This document shows positions 18,201 to 25,785 of a stretch of DNA of 64,000 nt, piece after piece. Made by a program: the position numbers and the translations under genes. Origin of the DNA: Scrofimicrobium sp. R131 (lineage in GTDB: Bacteria; Actinomycetota; Actinomycetes; Actinomycetales; Actinomycetaceae). The notes beneath the pieces were generated by a model. It searched no databases, had not been told where the DNA came from, and saw only the letters and a list, made by a program, of their open reading frames with translations. Numbering within the stretch: the first letter of the stretch is position 1; every line of letters begins with the position of its first letter. The stretch covers positions 1,302,001 through 1,366,000 of the forward strand of contig NZ_CP138335.1 of assembly GCF_040256745.1 (NCBI RefSeq), written 5' to 3'.

Positions 18201-18985
18201 GAACCGAGTTGGCCGACCTGGCAGCCGGGGACGAGGAGAAGCTGATTACCATCGGCCTGCTGCAGTCCAAGGGCGCCCAGCCGGTCATCACCACTCCCGA
18301 GTGGACCGGATCCGAGCACGGTGGTCGCCGGTACAGCGCGTTCGTGCAGAACATCGAACGGGGTCGCCCGTTCCACACGCTGACCGGGCGCCAACACTAC
18401 TACCTGGATCACGACTGGATGCGCGACATCGGCGAGTCGATGCCGATCTTCCGGCCACCCCTCGACCTGCACCACCTCTACGGTGAGGCCGCGGTGGGGT
18501 CGACCGGGAAGACGGCGGACGGAGTCCACGTAGCGGTTCGCTACCTGACCCCGCACCACAAGTGGGCGATCCACTCCCAGTACTTCGACAACCTGCACAT
18601 GCTGACCCTGAACCGCGGTGGCCAAACCGTGTGGATGAGCCCCCAGGATGCTCAGACGGTCGGAGTCGAGGACAACGACTGGATCGAAGCTTGGAACCGG
18701 AACGGTGTGGTGGTAGCCCGGGCGATCGTCTCGCACCGGATGCCCCAGGGCACCGTCTACATGTACCACGCGCAGGAACGCACGATGGGTACCCCGCTGT
18801 CGGAGACCTCCGGCAAGCGCGGCGGGATTCACAACTCCCTGACCCGGATCATGATCAAGCCGTCCCACCTGGTGGGTGGCTATGCTCAGCATTCCTACGC
18901 CTTCAACTATGTCGGGCCCACCGGCAACCAGCGCGACGAAGTGACGCTGATCCGCAAGCGCAGCCAGGAGGTTGATTACCAATGA
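15254..18985 (+). CDS. narG: Respiratory nitrate reductase alpha subunit NarG
   Basis: A 1243-residue membrane-associated molybdoenzyme that reduces nitrate to nitrite in anaerobic respiration. The FS0 cluster ligands are His58, Cys62, Cys66 and Cys101, each nine residues later than in E. coli NarG. The molybdenum-ligating aspartate is Asp231 in the stretch YDWYADLPMASPQ. The length matches the family. It uses bis-MGD, whose synthesis genes lie upstream in this window. The ATG follows GAGGT, and the stop overlaps the narH start. Confidence 0.97.
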   Translation: MSNKSPDTLPAMVAKLGSYLRPTTTDVNARQLFLEGGREADVFYRQRWNHDRTVRSTHGVNCTGSCAWNVYVKDGVITWETQNVDYPSTGADFPEYEPRGCPRGAAFSWYTYSPTRVRYPYIRGVLLDYYREAKARLKDPVLAWRDIVEDPAKAKAYKQARGKGGLVRCNWDEALEISAAAHVYTSKRYGPDRMAGFSVIPAMSMISYGAGSRFYELMGATMLSFYDWYADLPMASPQVFGDQTDVPESGDWFNSGYLIMWGSNIPQTRTPDAHFMTEARYHGQKVVAVSPDYADNTKFADEWLRIAPGTDAALATAMGHVILKEFHVDRKEPFFLDYMKKFTDSPFLVKLKAKDGAFVPSKFLTAADLAHLDAAVPVADPNLPQTEHAEFRTLVWDRTKGIADPGGTLADHYGESGQGKWNLEMKGINPFLTLSEVDRAKGVEVLLPRFDLPAASDQENLGAGVMHRGVPAVRLGDEYVTTVYDLLLAQYGVSRPGLPGSWPTGYEDMDEPGTPAWQSQFTGVPPAAAERVGREFAQNAIDSKGRSMIVMGAGTNHFYHSDTIYRTFLALTSMCGTQGVNGGGWAHYVGQEKVRPLTGWAQYAFALDWHRPPRQMIAAGFWYLLTDQWRYDGTPAQKIMSPLAEGDWERKTTADTLVESMKRGWMPSYPTFSKSTLLLGQEAREAGVEPAKWIVDQLNKGELSFACEDPDNPENFPRVLTSWRTNLLGSSAKGAEFFYRHMIGSDSAATAEEVPEDRRPESMVWREAAATGKVDLLLTLDFRNTSSTLYSDIVLPAATWYEKDDLSTTDMHPFIHAFDAAIDPPWEALTDFQVFQQLAQKVQEMAIVHLGKQTDVIPVPLSHDTPDEYANPAGIVPNVDEVGLIPGVTMPKLVVAERDYTQLALRFNSMGPLPEKVGLLTKGVKYDPTIEVEKLRHLNGVAPTGRPLLDTAKKAADMAMHFSGATNGRLATTGFEDLEKRTGTELADLAAGDEEKLITIGLLQSKGAQPVITTPEWTGSEHGGRRYSAFVQNIERGRPFHTLTGRQHYYLDHDWMRDIGESMPIFRPPLDLHHLYGEAAVGSTGKTADGVHVAVRYLTPHHKWAIHSQYFDNLHMLTLNRGGQTVWMSPQDAQTVGVEDNDWIEAWNRNGVVVARAIVSHRMPQGTVYMYHAQERTMGTPLSETSGKRGGIHNSLTRIMIKPSHLVGGYAQHSYAFNYVGPTGNQRDEVTLIRKRSQEVDYQ

Positions 18986-20616
18986 GAGTTATGGCCCAAA
19001 TTGCGATGGTGATGAACCTCGACAAGTGCATCGGCTGCCATACCTGTTCCGTCACCTGTAAGCAGACGTGGACGAATCGGTCCGGCACCGAGTACATGTG
19101 GTTCAACAACGTGGAGACCCGCCCCGGCGGCGGGTACCCGAAGGGCTGGGAAGATCAGGACCGCTGGCACGGCGGCTGGAAGCGCAAGGCCAACGGCAAG
19201 CTGGTCCCCCGCTCTGGCGGCCGCCTCCAGGTGCTGTCCCACATCTTCGCCAACCCGCGTCTGCCGGAAATTGAGGAGTACTACGAGCCCTGGACCTACG
19301 AGTACGACAAGCTGCTCTCGGCCCCCAAGGACTCCAAGCACTTCCCGGTGGCCCGTCCCATTTCGCAGATCACCGGCGAGCCGATCGACAAGGTCAGCTG
19401 GGGCCCGAACTGGGATGACGACCTGGGCGGTGGCGAGCAGGTCCTGAAGGACGACCCAATCTTGGACAACATCTCCACCAAGGTCAAGGCCGAGATCGAG
19501 CAGTCCTTTATGTTCTACCTGCCTCGGATCTGTGAACACTGCCTGAACCCCACCTGCATGGCGGCCTGCCCCTCCGGCGCGATCTACAAGCGGACCGAGG
19601 ACGGCATCGTCCTGGTGGATCAGGACCGGTGCAAGGGCTGGCGCATGTGCGTGTCTGCCTGCCCCTACAAGAAGGTCTACTTCAACCACCAGACCGGCAA
19701 GGCCGAGAAGTGCACCCTGTGCTACCCGCGCCTGGAGGTGGGCGAGCCCACCATCTGTTCGGAAACCTGCGTGGGCCGGCTCCGCTACCTGGGTGTCATG
19801 CTGTACGACGCCGACCGGGTGGTTGACGCCGCTGCGGTCGAGGATCCGCAGGACCTGTACGAGGCTCAGTTGGATATCCTGCTGGACCCGCGCGATCCCG
19901 AGGTGGTGGCCGCGGCTGAAGCCAGCGGGATCAGCGCCGAGTGGATCACCGCGGCCCAGGAGTCCCCGGTGCTGGCCCTGATCAAGGACTACCGCCTCGC
20001 CCTGCCCCTGCACCCCGAGTACCGGACTATGCCGATGGTTTGGTACGTCCCGCCGCTCTCCCCCGTGGTGGACGCCGTGACGGCCGCCGGGGCGGACGCC
20101 GAAGATCACCGAATCCTGCTGACCACCCTGTCGAAGATGCGGATCCCGCTGGACTACCTGGCCGAATTGCTCACCGCCGGTGACACCAAGCCGGTCGAGC
20201 TGGCCCTGCGCCGCCTCGCCGCCATGCGTTCCTACATGCGCAACATCAACCTGGGCATGGAGCCGAACACCGAAGCGGCGGAAGCCGTCGGGATGACCGG
20301 GGAAGAGCTCGAGGCCATGTACCGTCTGCTGGCCATTGCCAAGTACGACGATCGGTACGTGATTCCGATGTCGTCCTCGGCCCCGGCCCCGCGGATGGCC
20401 GAGCTCGGGATCGACACCGAGTCGCTGAACGACGAGGCGTTCCTGGGCAACCAGCCCGCCTCGATGCCCAAGGGCGGCGTTGGCCCCGGCTCGGGCGCTC
20501 CCGCGGCCTGCTACGGCAGCCCCGGTTGTGGAGCGGCTGGTGGTGGCGGCGACGTGCGCGAGCCGGTTTATATCGACCTGCGCACCTGGGACCCCCACGG
20601 AGGCCGACATGAGTAA
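18982..20616 (+). CDS. narH: Respiratory nitrate reductase beta subunit NarH
   Basis: A 544-residue iron-sulfur subunit that carries electrons from NarI to NarG. Four cluster motifs are visible: CIGCHTCSVTC, CEHCLNPTCMAACP, CKGWRMCVSACP (a tryptophan replaces one cysteine, the mark of the [3Fe-4S] centre) and CTLCYPRLEVGEPTICSETC. The C-terminus carries a glycine-rich stretch with two extra cysteines (AACYGSPGCGAAGGGG) whose role is unknown. A second ATG three codons in is an alternative start. Confidence 0.96.
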   Translation: MRVMAQIAMVMNLDKCIGCHTCSVTCKQTWTNRSGTEYMWFNNVETRPGGGYPKGWEDQDRWHGGWKRKANGKLVPRSGGRLQVLSHIFANPRLPEIEEYYEPWTYEYDKLLSAPKDSKHFPVARPISQITGEPIDKVSWGPNWDDDLGGGEQVLKDDPILDNISTKVKAEIEQSFMFYLPRICEHCLNPTCMAACPSGAIYKRTEDGIVLVDQDRCKGWRMCVSACPYKKVYFNHQTGKAEKCTLCYPRLEVGEPTICSETCVGRLRYLGVMLYDADRVVDAAAVEDPQDLYEAQLDILLDPRDPEVVAAAEASGISAEWITAAQESPVLALIKDYRLALPLHPEYRTMPMVWYVPPLSPVVDAVTAAGADAEDHRILLTTLSKMRIPLDYLAELLTAGDTKPVELALRRLAAMRSYMRNINLGMEPNTEAAEAVGMTGEELEAMYRLLAIAKYDDRYVIPMSSSAPAPRMAELGIDTESLNDEAFLGNQPASMPKGGVGPGSGAPAACYGSPGCGAAGGGGDVREPVYIDLRTWDPHGGRHE

Positions 20617-21274
20617 GGCCCGGTTTGTCAGCGCACCCGCGTTGGTGCCGCTCGACACCACCCCGTGCACGCCGGAGCAGATGCGGGCCACCCACATGCT
20701 GCTCTCGGTGCTGCTCGACTATCCGGGTGAGAAGTTCGACCAGGCGCTCGCCGCCGCGGTGGACTTGCCCGCCCCAATCCAGGCGGACCTGGACCAGTTC
20801 GTGGCCTGGGCACAGGAGGCCGGAGAACGCGACGTGCGCTCGCACTACGTCGATATTTTCGACCAGCAGCGCCGGTGCGCCCTCTACCTGTCCTACTACG
20901 TGGCCGGGGACACCCGGCTCCGGGGCAGCGCCATTCTGGGATTCCGCCAGTTCCTCACCGCTCTTGGTTACGAGCTGGACCGGGATGAACTGGACGACTA
21001 CCTGCCGGTGATCCTGGAGCTGTCGGCTCTCAGCGGGGACCACCTCGTCTGGGAGTTGCTGGCCTCGCACCGGGAAGGGATCGAAGTGATGCGCTCGGCG
21101 CTCTACCAGGCCGAGTCCCCCTACCGACACCTGCTCGACGCCCTCGCGCGGACCCTGCCGGAAGTAGATGCCGACACGTACGAGCGCTTCCAGCGCCTAG
21201 TTACCCAGGGCCCGCCCACCGAAATGGTTGGCGCCCAACTGTCCACCCCCTGGCCCACAAGGAGTCACCAATGA
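20609..21274 (+). CDS. narJ: Nitrate reductase assembly chaperone NarJ
   Basis: A protein of about 221 residues of the NarJ/TorD chaperone type, which holds apo-NarG until cofactor insertion. The region QRRCALYLSYYVAGDTRLRG followed by FRQFL and the stretch DELDDYLPVILELSAL are typical. It starts inside the end of narH (overlap eight bases) and its stop overlaps the narI start. Confidence 0.92.
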   Translation: MSKARFVSAPALVPLDTTPCTPEQMRATHMLLSVLLDYPGEKFDQALAAAVDLPAPIQADLDQFVAWAQEAGERDVRSHYVDIFDQQRRCALYLSYYVAGDTRLRGSAILGFRQFLTALGYELDRDELDDYLPVILELSALSGDHLVWELLASHREGIEVMRSALYQAESPYRHLLDALARTLPEVDADTYERFQRLVTQGPPTEMVGAQLSTPWPTRSHQ

Positions 21275-22080
21275 GTGCCCTCGATATTTTCCTGTGGATC
21301 ATCTTCCCCTACGTTTGTTTGGCGACGCTGATCCTTGGTCTCATCTGGCGCTGGCGCACCGACAAGTTCGGTTGGACCAGCCGGTCGTCCGAAATCTACG
21401 AACGCACCTGGCTGCGGATCAGCTCTCCGCTGTTTCACTTTGGCATCCTCTTCGTGGTGCTGGGGCACTTCGGAGGCCTGGTCATTCCGGCCAGCTGGAC
21501 CGAGGCGGTTGGCGTCAGCGAGCACATGTACCACCTGGTCGCGGTCGTGATGGGCTCGCTGGCGGGCGCGGTCGCGATTGTCGGGTTGATTGGCCTGCTG
21601 ATCCGTCGGTTCAAGTACAAGTCGGTTCGCTTCGCCACTTCGCGCGGCGACATCGTCATGTACATCTTTCTGCTGATCCCGATCGCCCTGGGCGCATCGG
21701 CGACAGTCCTGACGCAGATTTTCGGCGATCCGGGCGGCTACAACTACCGGGAGACCATCTCCCCCTGGTTCCGCTCGCTGTTCTACTTCCAGCCGGATGT
21801 TGCCCTGATGGTGGATGTGCCCCTGGTCTTCAAGCTGCACATTATCGCCGGGTTCCTGCTGTTTGCTATGCTTCCATTTACCCGACTGGTTCACGCGGTA
21901 GCGCCCCCGGTGCTGTACCCGGCCCGGCCCTACATGGTGTACCGCTCTCGGGCAACCACGGTCGGTCGGCCTGCGGTCGCTCGCGGATGGGAGCCGATTC
22001 CCACTACCTCGGAGCAGGTGCGCAAGCGCAAGCGGACCGGCCACAAGGTAGAACACATGCAGAAGGTCAGCGACCGTTAG
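21271..22080 (+). CDS. narI: Respiratory nitrate reductase gamma subunit NarI
   Basis: A 269-residue cytochrome b subunit with five membrane segments that oxidises quinol and anchors the enzyme. Histidines in the second and last segments (SPLFHFGILFVVLGHFGG and FKLHIIAGFLLFAMLPFTRLVHAV) are the expected haem b ligands. The last 50 residues are a charged cytoplasmic tail. It is seven bases from the next gene, a regulator. Confidence 0.94.
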   Translation: MSALDIFLWIIFPYVCLATLILGLIWRWRTDKFGWTSRSSEIYERTWLRISSPLFHFGILFVVLGHFGGLVIPASWTEAVGVSEHMYHLVAVVMGSLAGAVAIVGLIGLLIRRFKYKSVRFATSRGDIVMYIFLLIPIALGASATVLTQIFGDPGGYNYRETISPWFRSLFYFQPDVALMVDVPLVFKLHIIAGFLLFAMLPFTRLVHAVAPPVLYPARPYMVYRSRATTVGRPAVARGWEPIPTTSEQVRKRKRTGHKVEHMQKVSDR

Positions 22081-22087
22081 TAGGTAA

Positions 22088-22804
22088 ATGCCCGTGACAA
22101 AGCAACCGCGTGCAATATCGCAAACGATATCTGTCGTGGCGGGACTGACCCCCACGCAGCACCAGGTCCTGCAGGAGCTGGCCAAGTCTCCCGACCCGCT
22201 CCGGGTGGAAGAGCTGGCTCAGCGACTCAGCCTGCACGGAAACACCATCCGTGGCGTTCTGGCTCAGCTCCTCAAGTTGGACCTTGTTAGTCGGCGGGCA
22301 GAAGAAACCGAGAAGCGCGGACGGCCGTCCTGGCTCTACGAAGCTCGGGCGGCCGCCGATGCGCAACTGGTGATGGAGGGGTTCGCCTCGCTGATGTACG
22401 CCCTGACCGAACAGTTGGAGCGGACCTCTCCGGATCCGGTCGAGGCGGCTCGGAAGCTCGGAGCACACTGGGGATCGCAGATTCTGGAGGACCAGCAGGT
22501 TCCCGATCACCAGGCCATGCGAGAGGCCTTACAGGCAGAGTACCCGGTTCACATCACCAAGTTGCGGCTGCTGATGTCGCGCCTTGGCTTTCAGGCCACC
22601 GGCAGCGAGGACGACCACGTCATCGAACTGCATCAGTGCCCGCTGGTGGACAACCGGGAGGACGCCGAGCCCAGTCTGATCTGCGAAATCCATCACGGGA
22701 TGATTCAGCAGGTGGTCAGCTCGACCTCAAACGGCCGGCTCAGCGCCAAACTCTGTCCTTTCTCCGGAACCGGCTACTGCGGGGTTGAGTTTCAGGAGAC
22801 CTAA
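22088..22804 (+). CDS. Winged-helix regulator with C-terminal cysteine motif (SufR-like)
   Basis: A 238-residue protein with an N-terminal winged helix-turn-helix at about 20-80 (ELAKSPDPLRVEELAQRLSLHGNTIRGVLAQL). The C-terminal half contains four cysteines: HQCPL, LICEIHHG, KLCPF and GYCGVEF. This arrangement resembles the iron-sulfur-binding SufR-type regulators, which sense oxygen, nitric oxide or cluster status. It lies seven bases after narI and is probably in the nar transcript, so a role in controlling nitrate respiration is inferred. Its 3' end overlaps the convergent epimerase-like gene by 65 bases. Confidence 0.75.
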   Translation: MPVTKQPRAISQTISVVAGLTPTQHQVLQELAKSPDPLRVEELAQRLSLHGNTIRGVLAQLLKLDLVSRRAEETEKRGRPSWLYEARAAADAQLVMEGFASLMYALTEQLERTSPDPVEAARKLGAHWGSQILEDQQVPDHQAMREALQAEYPVHITKLRLLMSRLGFQATGSEDDHVIELHQCPLVDNREDAEPSLICEIHHGMIQQVVSSTSNGRLSAKLCPFSGTGYCGVEFQET

Positions 22805-23774
22805 GCTGTCCCTGGGCCTGGAACCACCGGACCGTATCGGCCACCGTGTCGGCCAAAGGCCGGGACTGGTACCCGAGCTCCTCGGTTGCCCGCCGGTGAG
22901 AGAAGTTGGCCGGTGCCCCCAGAGCGTGAAGTGAATAGCTGGTATACAGCGGCGCCGTTCCCCGAATTCGGTAGTAGAGTTCGGCGAGCGGCGCTGCTGC
23001 TTTTGCGAACCAGGTCGGCAGCAGTTGGAGCGACCGGCGCCGGTGAACCTGCTCGGCCACCTGGCGCACCACGTCATTGACGGTGGCGTAGTGCCCCGAC
23101 AGGATGTAGTTGCGCCCGCTCTCTCCCCGTTCCAGCGCTGCGATCGCCCCCTGGGCCGCATCGCGAACGTCGACAAAATCGTAGCCGCCCGGCACCACCG
23201 CGGTCAGGGCACCGGTGGCGGCGTCCCTAATCAGCCGGGTCAGGTGGGTATCGGTGTAGACGTTGGGGCCGATCATCCCCGAGGGGTGCAGCACCACCCG
23301 CCACAGATCAGTGGCTCCCATCACCAGGGCGGTGGCCTCCGCCTTGGTTCGGGCGTACTCGCCGTGGACCAGGTTCGGGTCGAAGACCTCGGTCTCCACG
23401 ATGGTTGAGCCGTCGGTGGGTTCCGGAATCGCGTGCACCGAAGAGATGTAGGCGAGGCGGTCCACCTGTTGCCGCCGGCAGGCCTCGACCACGTTGGCGG
23501 TTCCCTCCACGTTGACCCGGTGGACCCGCTCGGTCACCCGACCGTTGATGCTGACGATCCCGGCGGCGTGGACAACGTAGCGGGTTCCTTCCGCGGCAAA
23601 AGCACGGTCCAGCGTCTCCGGATCCAGCACGTCGATCTGGGCGGTCTCGCCCGACGGCAAAGCGGGGGGCCGCTCCTCGCCCAAAATACAGGCGCGGACT
23701 CGCTCCCCCCGCTCAACCAGGATGCGGATCAGGTTATTGCCGAAGAATCCATCGGCTCCGGTGACAATCCACAG
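22740..23774 (-). CDS. NAD-dependent epimerase/dehydratase-like protein, start unclear
   Basis: A short-chain dehydrogenase of the extended type, about 345 residues. The dinucleotide motif reads VTGADGFFGNNL at the very N-terminus, and the catalytic YxxxK is in GEYARTKAEA. Reading upstream, the frame meets a TGA at 23790-23792 without passing any ATG, GTG or TTG before the nucleotide motif. I place the start at a CTG (23774); an ACG at 23783 has a better-spaced AGGTGA. The first standard codon is a TTG at 23684, which would remove the nucleotide motif. A small frameshift is an alternative. Its substrate is unknown. Confidence 0.7.
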   Translation of the reverse strand: MWIVTGADGFFGNNLIRILVERGERVRACILGEERPPALPSGETAQIDVLDPETLDRAFAAEGTRYVVHAAGIVSINGRVTERVHRVNVEGTANVVEACRRQQVDRLAYISSVHAIPEPTDGSTIVETEVFDPNLVHGEYARTKAEATALVMGATDLWRVVLHPSGMIGPNVYTDTHLTRLIRDAATGALTAVVPGGYDFVDVRDAAQGAIAALERGESGRNYILSGHYATVNDVVRQVAEQVHRRRSLQLLPTWFAKAAAPLAELYYRIRGTAPLYTSYSLHALGAPANFSHRRATEELGYQSRPLADTVADTVRWFQAQGQLRSPETQPRSSRFRRKDRVWR

Positions 23775-23794
23775 TGGTGACGTAGCTGCTCACC

Positions 23795-24385
23795 TCATTC
23801 GGCAACCTGGTCGATCACCGCGTCCGCCACTTCCCGCATTGACAGGCGACGATCCATCGAGGTCTTTTGAATCCAGCGGAACGCTTCCGGTTCGCTCATT
23901 TCCATCTTTTCCATCAGGAGTCCCTTGGCCCGGTCTACCCGCTTGCGGGTTTCCAGCCGCTCGGCCAGGTCGGCAATCTCATCTTCCAGCGACTCGATCT
24001 GCGAGTAGCGCGACAGTGCGATCTCAACCGCGGGAATCAGGTCGGCCGGTCCGAACGGCTTGACCACGTAAGCCATGGCCCCGGCTTCGGACGCGCGCTC
24101 CACCAACTCGGTCTGCGAGAAAGCAGTCAGCATCACCACGGCGCAGGAGATCTCCTTCAGGATCTCTTCGGAGGCCGTGATCCCGTCCATCTTCGGCATC
24201 TTGACGTCCATCACGATCAGATCGGGTTCAAGCTCAAGCGCCAACTTCACTGCCTCTTCGCCGTCACCGGCTTCCCCGACCACTTCGTATCCGGCGCCCC
24301 GCAGGGTCTCCACAATATCCAAGCGAATAAGAGTCTCATCTTCGGCAACAAGTACCCGCTTGGTATCCACCGATTCCTTGGTCAT
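23795..24385 (-). CDS. pdtaR: ANTAR-domain response regulator, PdtaR type
   Basis: A 196-residue regulator with a receiver domain at residues 8-125 (phosphorylation site in DLIVMDVKMPKMDG, conserved Lys in VVKPFG) and a C-terminal ANTAR RNA-binding domain at about 135-190 (DRAKGLLMEKMEMSEPEAFRWIQ). ANTAR proteins act as antiterminators by binding tandem hexaloop hairpins in RNA. The matching histidine kinase is not in the window. AAGGA precedes the ATG. Confidence 0.92.
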   Translation of the reverse strand: MTKESVDTKRVLVAEDETLIRLDIVETLRGAGYEVVGEAGDGEEAVKLALELEPDLIVMDVKMPKMDGITASEEILKEISCAVVMLTAFSQTELVERASEAGAMAYVVKPFGPADLIPAVEIALSRYSQIESLEDEIADLAERLETRKRVDRAKGLLMEKMEMSEPEAFRWIQKTSMDRRLSMREVADAVIDQVAE

Positions 24386-24474
24386 TATGCTCTTCCTTAG
24401 TTTGTCAGCGTACTGGTAAGTATCTTATCCTTAGATGGTGCCTGCGTTGGTGTCTTTGACTTCGCGGAGGCGCT

Positions 24475-24551
24475 GCCCCGATAGCCCAACTGGCAGAGGC
24501 GGTCGGCTCAAACCCGGCTTGTTGTGGGTTCGAATCCCACTCGGGGTACCA
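24475..24551 (+). tRNA. tRNA with CAA anticodon (Leu-type anticodon, short variable loop)
   Basis: A 77-base cloverleaf including an encoded CCA end. The acceptor stem is GCCCCGA with TCGGGGT, where the first pair is a G-U wobble. The D arm has the GG pair and a stem of three pairs. The anticodon stem is GTCGG/CCGGC with loop CTCAAAC, giving anticodon CAA. The variable loop has only five bases, and the T arm is GTGGG-TTCGAAT-CCCAC. A leucine tRNA normally has a long variable arm, so this is not a standard tRNA-Leu. Confidence 0.8.
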
Positions 24552-24682
24552 GTGTCCTCTGCATCCGACCAACGATTTGGCCGGCCCTCTCGGGGGTTGG
24601 CAACTTTTTCCGCTCCCACCCAGCCCGTTGGGCCCGGCGGCCACTGTTCGCTCACTGCGAAGCAGATCAAGGGCGGCCGCCC

Positions 24683-24793
24683 ATGACCAAAGACACTTTT
24701 CCGGTAGAGTATCAGGCAAATGTGTCCTTCCTCACCGACTTTTGTGGAGTGCTCAACGCAATATCGGGCAACAAGTCCCAAGGAGCCAAATGA
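24683..24793 (+). CDS. Possible 36-codon leader ORF before the YbhN-type gene
   Basis: A short reading frame starts with ATG directly after the perfect palindrome GGGCGGCCGCCC (24671-24682) and ends with a stop that overlaps the next start as ATGA. The overlap hints at coupled translation, but there is no strong ribosome site and the peptide has no recognisable family. It may be chance. Confidence 0.2.
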   Translation: MTKDTFPVEYQANVSFLTDFCGVLNAISGNKSQGAK

Positions 24794-25746
24794 CAGAGCC
24801 CGCGCACCTGTCCCTCTCCCCCGGAACCCGTAAACACCTCGGCATCGCGCTCATGATCGGCCTGGTGCTAGTCGCGGCTCTGGTCGTCTTCCACACGATG
24901 AACCCGGAACAGATGGAGAAAACTCTGCGGGAAGCCAACCCCTGGTGGCTGGTGGCAGCCGTGGGGGCGGGGGCGGTGACCTGGGTTGGGGCCGCGCTCC
25001 CGGTGGTGGCATTCGCCCCGGTTCCAACTCCATTTCGCGACTCACTCCTGGTTCAGATGGCCTCGTCCTTTGCCGGCGTGGTGGCTCCGTCGGGTCTGGG
25101 CGGGTTTGCCGTCACCGTGCGCTACTTCGTCAAACGTGGGGTCCAAACCACCGCCGCCGTCGGCACTTTGAGCCTGATCGAGATCGCCGTCTTTCTAACC
25201 ACGTTGCCGCTGGTGTTGGTTGCGGTCCTGTTTGCCGGCCTCTCACCGGATCTGCATCTGAACTTCAAACTGTTTCTCTGGATCGGGCTGGGACTCGCGG
25301 TGGTCCTCGGGGGCGCGCTCGCTCTTCCCCAGCTTCGCCGCTGGTCCGGCTCCCAGCTGAGGGAGCTGTGGGCCAAGACCAAGCCGCAACTAATCTGGGT
25401 TTCTCACCACCCCAAGCGGCTGGCTGTGGCCGGAACTGGAGCACTGATTCAAACCCTCGGTTTCATCGGCGCGGCCGGGGCCTGCCTGGCCGCTTTTGGC
25501 CACGACCTGAGTTTGTGGGCAGTCGGCGCCGCCTACCTGGTGGCCAACACTCTGGGCTCCATGATTCCGGTGCCGGGCGGTGTTGGCTCAATTGAGGCCA
25601 GCCTGGCGGCAGCACTGCACCTGGCAGGGGCGCCGGTGGCCACCGCGATCTCGGCCGCGGTGGCCTTCCGCCTGGTCACCTTCTACTTTCAGATCCCGGT
25701 CGGTTACGTCGCCCTGCGAGTCCTCCGGCACCGGCAGTTAGTTTGA
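24790..25746 (+). CDS. YbhN/UPF0104-type integral membrane protein
   Basis: A 318-residue protein with about eight membrane segments, of the flippase-like group related to the membrane part of lysylphosphatidylglycerol synthases. The characteristic motifs are FAGVVAPSGLGGFAVTVRYFVKRG in the first half and GSMIPVPGGVGSIEASL in the second. The ATG has AGGAG seven bases upstream. Its exact function is unknown; some relatives are thought to move lipids or lipid-linked sugars. It converges with uxuB, separated by a shared hairpin. Confidence 0.8.
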   Translation: MTEPAHLSLSPGTRKHLGIALMIGLVLVAALVVFHTMNPEQMEKTLREANPWWLVAAVGAGAVTWVGAALPVVAFAPVPTPFRDSLLVQMASSFAGVVAPSGLGGFAVTVRYFVKRGVQTTAAVGTLSLIEIAVFLTTLPLVLVAVLFAGLSPDLHLNFKLFLWIGLGLAVVLGGALALPQLRRWSGSQLRELWAKTKPQLIWVSHHPKRLAVAGTGALIQTLGFIGAAGACLAAFGHDLSLWAVGAAYLVANTLGSMIPVPGGVGSIEASLAAALHLAGAPVATAISAAVAFRLVTFYFQIPVGYVALRVLRHRQLV

Positions 25747-25783
25747 TCCGGGTGGTGGAGCCACTTGGGCCCCACCCGGATCA
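25744..25783. terminator. Hairpin between convergent genes
   Basis: TGATCCGGGTGG and CCACCCGGATCA form a perfect 12-bp stem with a 16-base loop. It begins in the stop codon of the YbhN-type gene and ends just before the uxuB stop, so it can serve both strands. There is no clear T-run. Confidence 0.6.
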
Positions 25784-25785
25784 GC

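Noticed and set aside
16970-18982. Long open frame of 670 codons on the minus strand inside narG
   Set aside because: It is antisense to a conserved enzyme, has low-complexity His/Gly/Arg-rich composition typical of the reverse strand of high-GC genes, and shows no domain.
18976-20697. Open frame of 573 codons on the minus strand over narH
   Set aside because: Same reason: shadow of narH, with no ribosome site and no family motif.
24671-24682. GGGCGGCCGCCC palindrome as a regulatory site
   Set aside because: It is a perfect palindrome, but in a high-GC genome such a sequence arises easily, and nothing else supports a function.
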